Positions 10,401 to 64,000 of a DNA stretch of 64,000 bases are shown piece after piece (positions within the stretch are counted from its first letter, which is position 1; each line of letters opens with the position of its first letter). The notes beneath the pieces were generated by a model. It ran no database searches. It was not told the origin of the DNA and saw nothing but the letters and a program-made list of their open reading frames with translations. The position numbers and the translations under genes were made by a program. The stretch is taken from positions 28,453,083-28,517,082 of the forward strand of contig NC_084671.1 in NCBI RefSeq assembly GCF_028389875.1, in the 5' to 3' direction. This DNA is from Rhea pennata (taxonomy: Eukaryota > Chordata > Aves > Rheiformes > Rheidae).

Positions 10401-12338
10401 GCCAGGTCATCAGGTGGGTGAGGTCTTTGCTAGGGAGGAGAAGACCTTATTAGTGAAGCCATCTCTGCTGTGGGAAGGTCTCCCACGCTAGCCCAGCTAT
10501 TCTACAGCAGCAGATTAAGTCATCTACAGAGACGGAGTGGGGAAGAAGGTGGGCGTTCACTTTTGGAACGGGAAGAGAGTTAAGAAAATGTCAGCTATAA
10601 AAGTAAAAAGAAGCCACAATCTCTTTCTCCTCCCCACTGTCCTCACCCCAAAGACCCACACCATTCTCTCCACTGCCCATTCAATCTGCTTCAAGCCTAT
10701 TCTTCCTGCAAGAAAGAGAAGGGATATAAAAGCCCTTTCAGAAAAGGGCAGTGAGGAGCCACCTGGGTTGAGATGGCTGTTCCAAATCCCAGCTCCCAGG
10801 GAACCTTCCCATCTAGCTTTGAAAACAGCCACCCAAACCTATGTGCTCCCTGTCATTGTCTGCAGAGATGGGACAGTCCCAGCCTCTCCCTCGGCATCCC
10901 CAGCCAACTGGCAGCAGGCTATGGCCTGAGGACCCCAGGCAGCCCCGATGAACAGGTATGCGTCCTGCAGTAAAGGGGGAAAAGTGCTCCAGGGTTCCCA
11001 GGCCCAGCCCAGGACAAGATGGCAGGGATGGCTCACTTGCTTTGGGTTCTTTGCTGGCAACAGTGAGAGCCCACATGCAGCTGCCTCTCCTCAGGGCTGG
11101 AACAACACCCCTTTGCAAGCTGACCGGCAGAGCTGTCCCCAGCACCAGCATTTCAACCTCCTTTTCCCAAAGCAAGGAGAAGTGGGGTCAGGGCCCTGCC
11201 CTGTCTCCCAGCCATAGCTCTGCGAGAGCCAACCTAGGCCCTGGCCCTCCAGCACTCATCTGGCTGCAATCACTGAGCACAGCAGGACTGGATTTCAGGC
11301 ACTGGGCAGAAAAGAAGCCAAACCACACTCACCCTCAGCACACACACGCGCACGTACATGCTGCACACCCCCACCGACATGCAACTCTCCCACAGGGCAG
11401 GGTGCCCCATGGGGGTTGACTTGTCTGTGTGAGTGTGGGTGCTCTGGCCATCCTAAACGGCACAGATCCCCCCTCCAGAGGTAGATGGGGCAGGTAGGAA
11501 TTGCCTCGTTTGGGAAGACAGTGCAGTGTCCCGTCACGGCTCAAGGGAAAAGTAGTTTAAGCTCTGGAGGGCAAAGCAGAGGGTTGGGGGAAAGGATGGG
11601 GAGCAGGGGCGATAGCTCTGCAGTCACTAGGCACATCTGCACCGTGGGGGTACGGGCCCTCCACGGTTCGCCACCTCTCCCAGGGATGGTGTCTCTGAGA
11701 GAGGGCCCAGGATGGCCTTCACACCAGCCTACCGCCAAGGCTCTCCCCTGCCCAGGGGAGGCGTTGTTCAGGGGCAAGGACCCAATTTATGGGATTCTAT
11801 GAAGTAAATAGAAATAAATACTTTATAAATATAATCTTAAACTACTGGCACCTGATTTCACCCTGCCATCTTTTGTAGAAACATGAATAAGTTAGGAAAT
11901 CCCCATAACTAAACTATCACTTTCCCTTCACGCGGAAGCAATTCCTCCTGATTTCCCACCTCTGAACTCTCCAACATTCTTACCTCTGTAGATCAAAGAC
12001 CAGCTTTTAACCAAAACTACCCTCTTCGCTCCCTCCCCTCCAAAAGGAACCTCTCTGGAGTGTTACAGATGGTGTGACATGAAGGTCACCCATGAGGGGA
12101 TGAGCAGAAGATCACATGCAGCCAAGAAATCCTGCCCAGGCGGGACCAGGCTTTTGCAGCTACAAACAGAAATGAGTTTCCCCCGTGAAGGTGTAAATCG
12201 AGACAGATCCTTCCATGGAGCAGACAGCTGGGGCAGCAGATGGTGTGAGAGATCGGACGTTAACATGGGGACTCTTGGGACAGAATCAGCAATCTTGATC
12301 CTGTTGGCAGATGGATGAGGTGGAGGGTGTTTTTCAGG
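7482..12338 (-). other. KIF1A: Probable KIF1A 3' untranslated region
   Basis: 4.86 kb directly downstream of the KIF1A stop codon with no exon matching a known gene. Open frames here are short and lack conserved motifs. The KIF1A 3' UTR is also several kilobases in mammals. A minus-strand TGTACATA (7631-7638) matches the Pumilio element, and an AU-rich element lies at 11803-11830. The block 7570-8110 is CpG-rich and could instead be a separate transcript. Confidence 0.5.
11803..11830 (-). promoter_or_regulatory. AU-rich element in the presumed KIF1A 3' UTR
   Basis: Three ATTTA pentamers on the minus strand within about 28 nt (ATTTATAAAGTATTTATTTC and flanks). Clustered ATTTA elements are known mRNA-stability sites bound by HuR/TTP-type proteins. 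Relevance depends on this being transcribed 3' UTR. Confidence 0.5.

Positions 12339-64000
<51,662 letters not shown>

Noticed and set aside
11793..11800. ATTCTATG, resembling the terminal repeat of avian CR1 elements
   Set aside because: Only one unit is present and no adjacent CR1 3' sequence is recognisable.

Overview
The window is vertebrate nuclear DNA, most likely from a bird or other sauropsid. The introns are compact and GC-rich, I recognise no transposon family (no Alu or L1-like sequence), and the encoded proteins are very close to mammalian orthologues. All exons I could place lie on the minus strand and come from two protein-coding genes arranged head to tail. The upstream gene KIF1A fills the right side and the downstream gene ILKAP the left.

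From 1 to 6,833 lies the 5' half of ILKAP, an integrin-linked-kinase-associated PP2C phosphatase. Seven exons run from the initiator ATG in a CpG island at about 6.8 kb to the exon ending at 1,561. The remainder of the phosphatase domain is beyond the left edge. A CpG island with five same-strand CCAAT boxes (6.9-7.24 kb) is its likely promoter. From 7.45 to 12.34 kb there is no recognisable coding exon. I interpret it as a long KIF1A 3' untranslated region ending at a minus-strand AATAAA at 7,476, only about 0.64 kb upstream of the ILKAP start codon. It has an AU-rich element, a Pumilio-type site and an unexplained CpG-rich block.

From 12.34 to 59.31 kb lies nearly all of KIF1A, the kinesin-3 motor that carries synaptic-vesicle precursors along axonal microtubules. 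I placed 47 exons whose phases agree at every junction. They cover the motor domain from about residue 36, the neck and hinge, the FHA domain, coiled coils, the central kinesin-3 (KIF1B/DUF3694-type) domains, the liprin-binding stalk and the C-terminal PH domain through the stop codon. The first exons, about 35 residues including the ATG, are beyond the right edge. The 4.7 kb from 59,313 to 64,000 is intron.

The most interesting content is splicing structure. There are candidate in-frame microexons of 15 nt (hinge), 18 nt (beside the lysine-rich K-loop) and 27 nt (hidden in an 8.5-kb intron). A pair of in-frame alternative acceptors adds 26 residues to the hinge after the neck. A symmetric 255-nt acidic cassette exon ends in a second copy of the preceding peptide motif and is flanked by complementary A-rich and U-rich tracts. 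One intron has a GC-AG boundary. Human ILKAP and KIF1A are both at 2q37.3 but megabases apart, so the close tandem arrangement here is itself notable. I see no CRISPR array, prokaryotic system, tRNA, rRNA or recognisable viral element.
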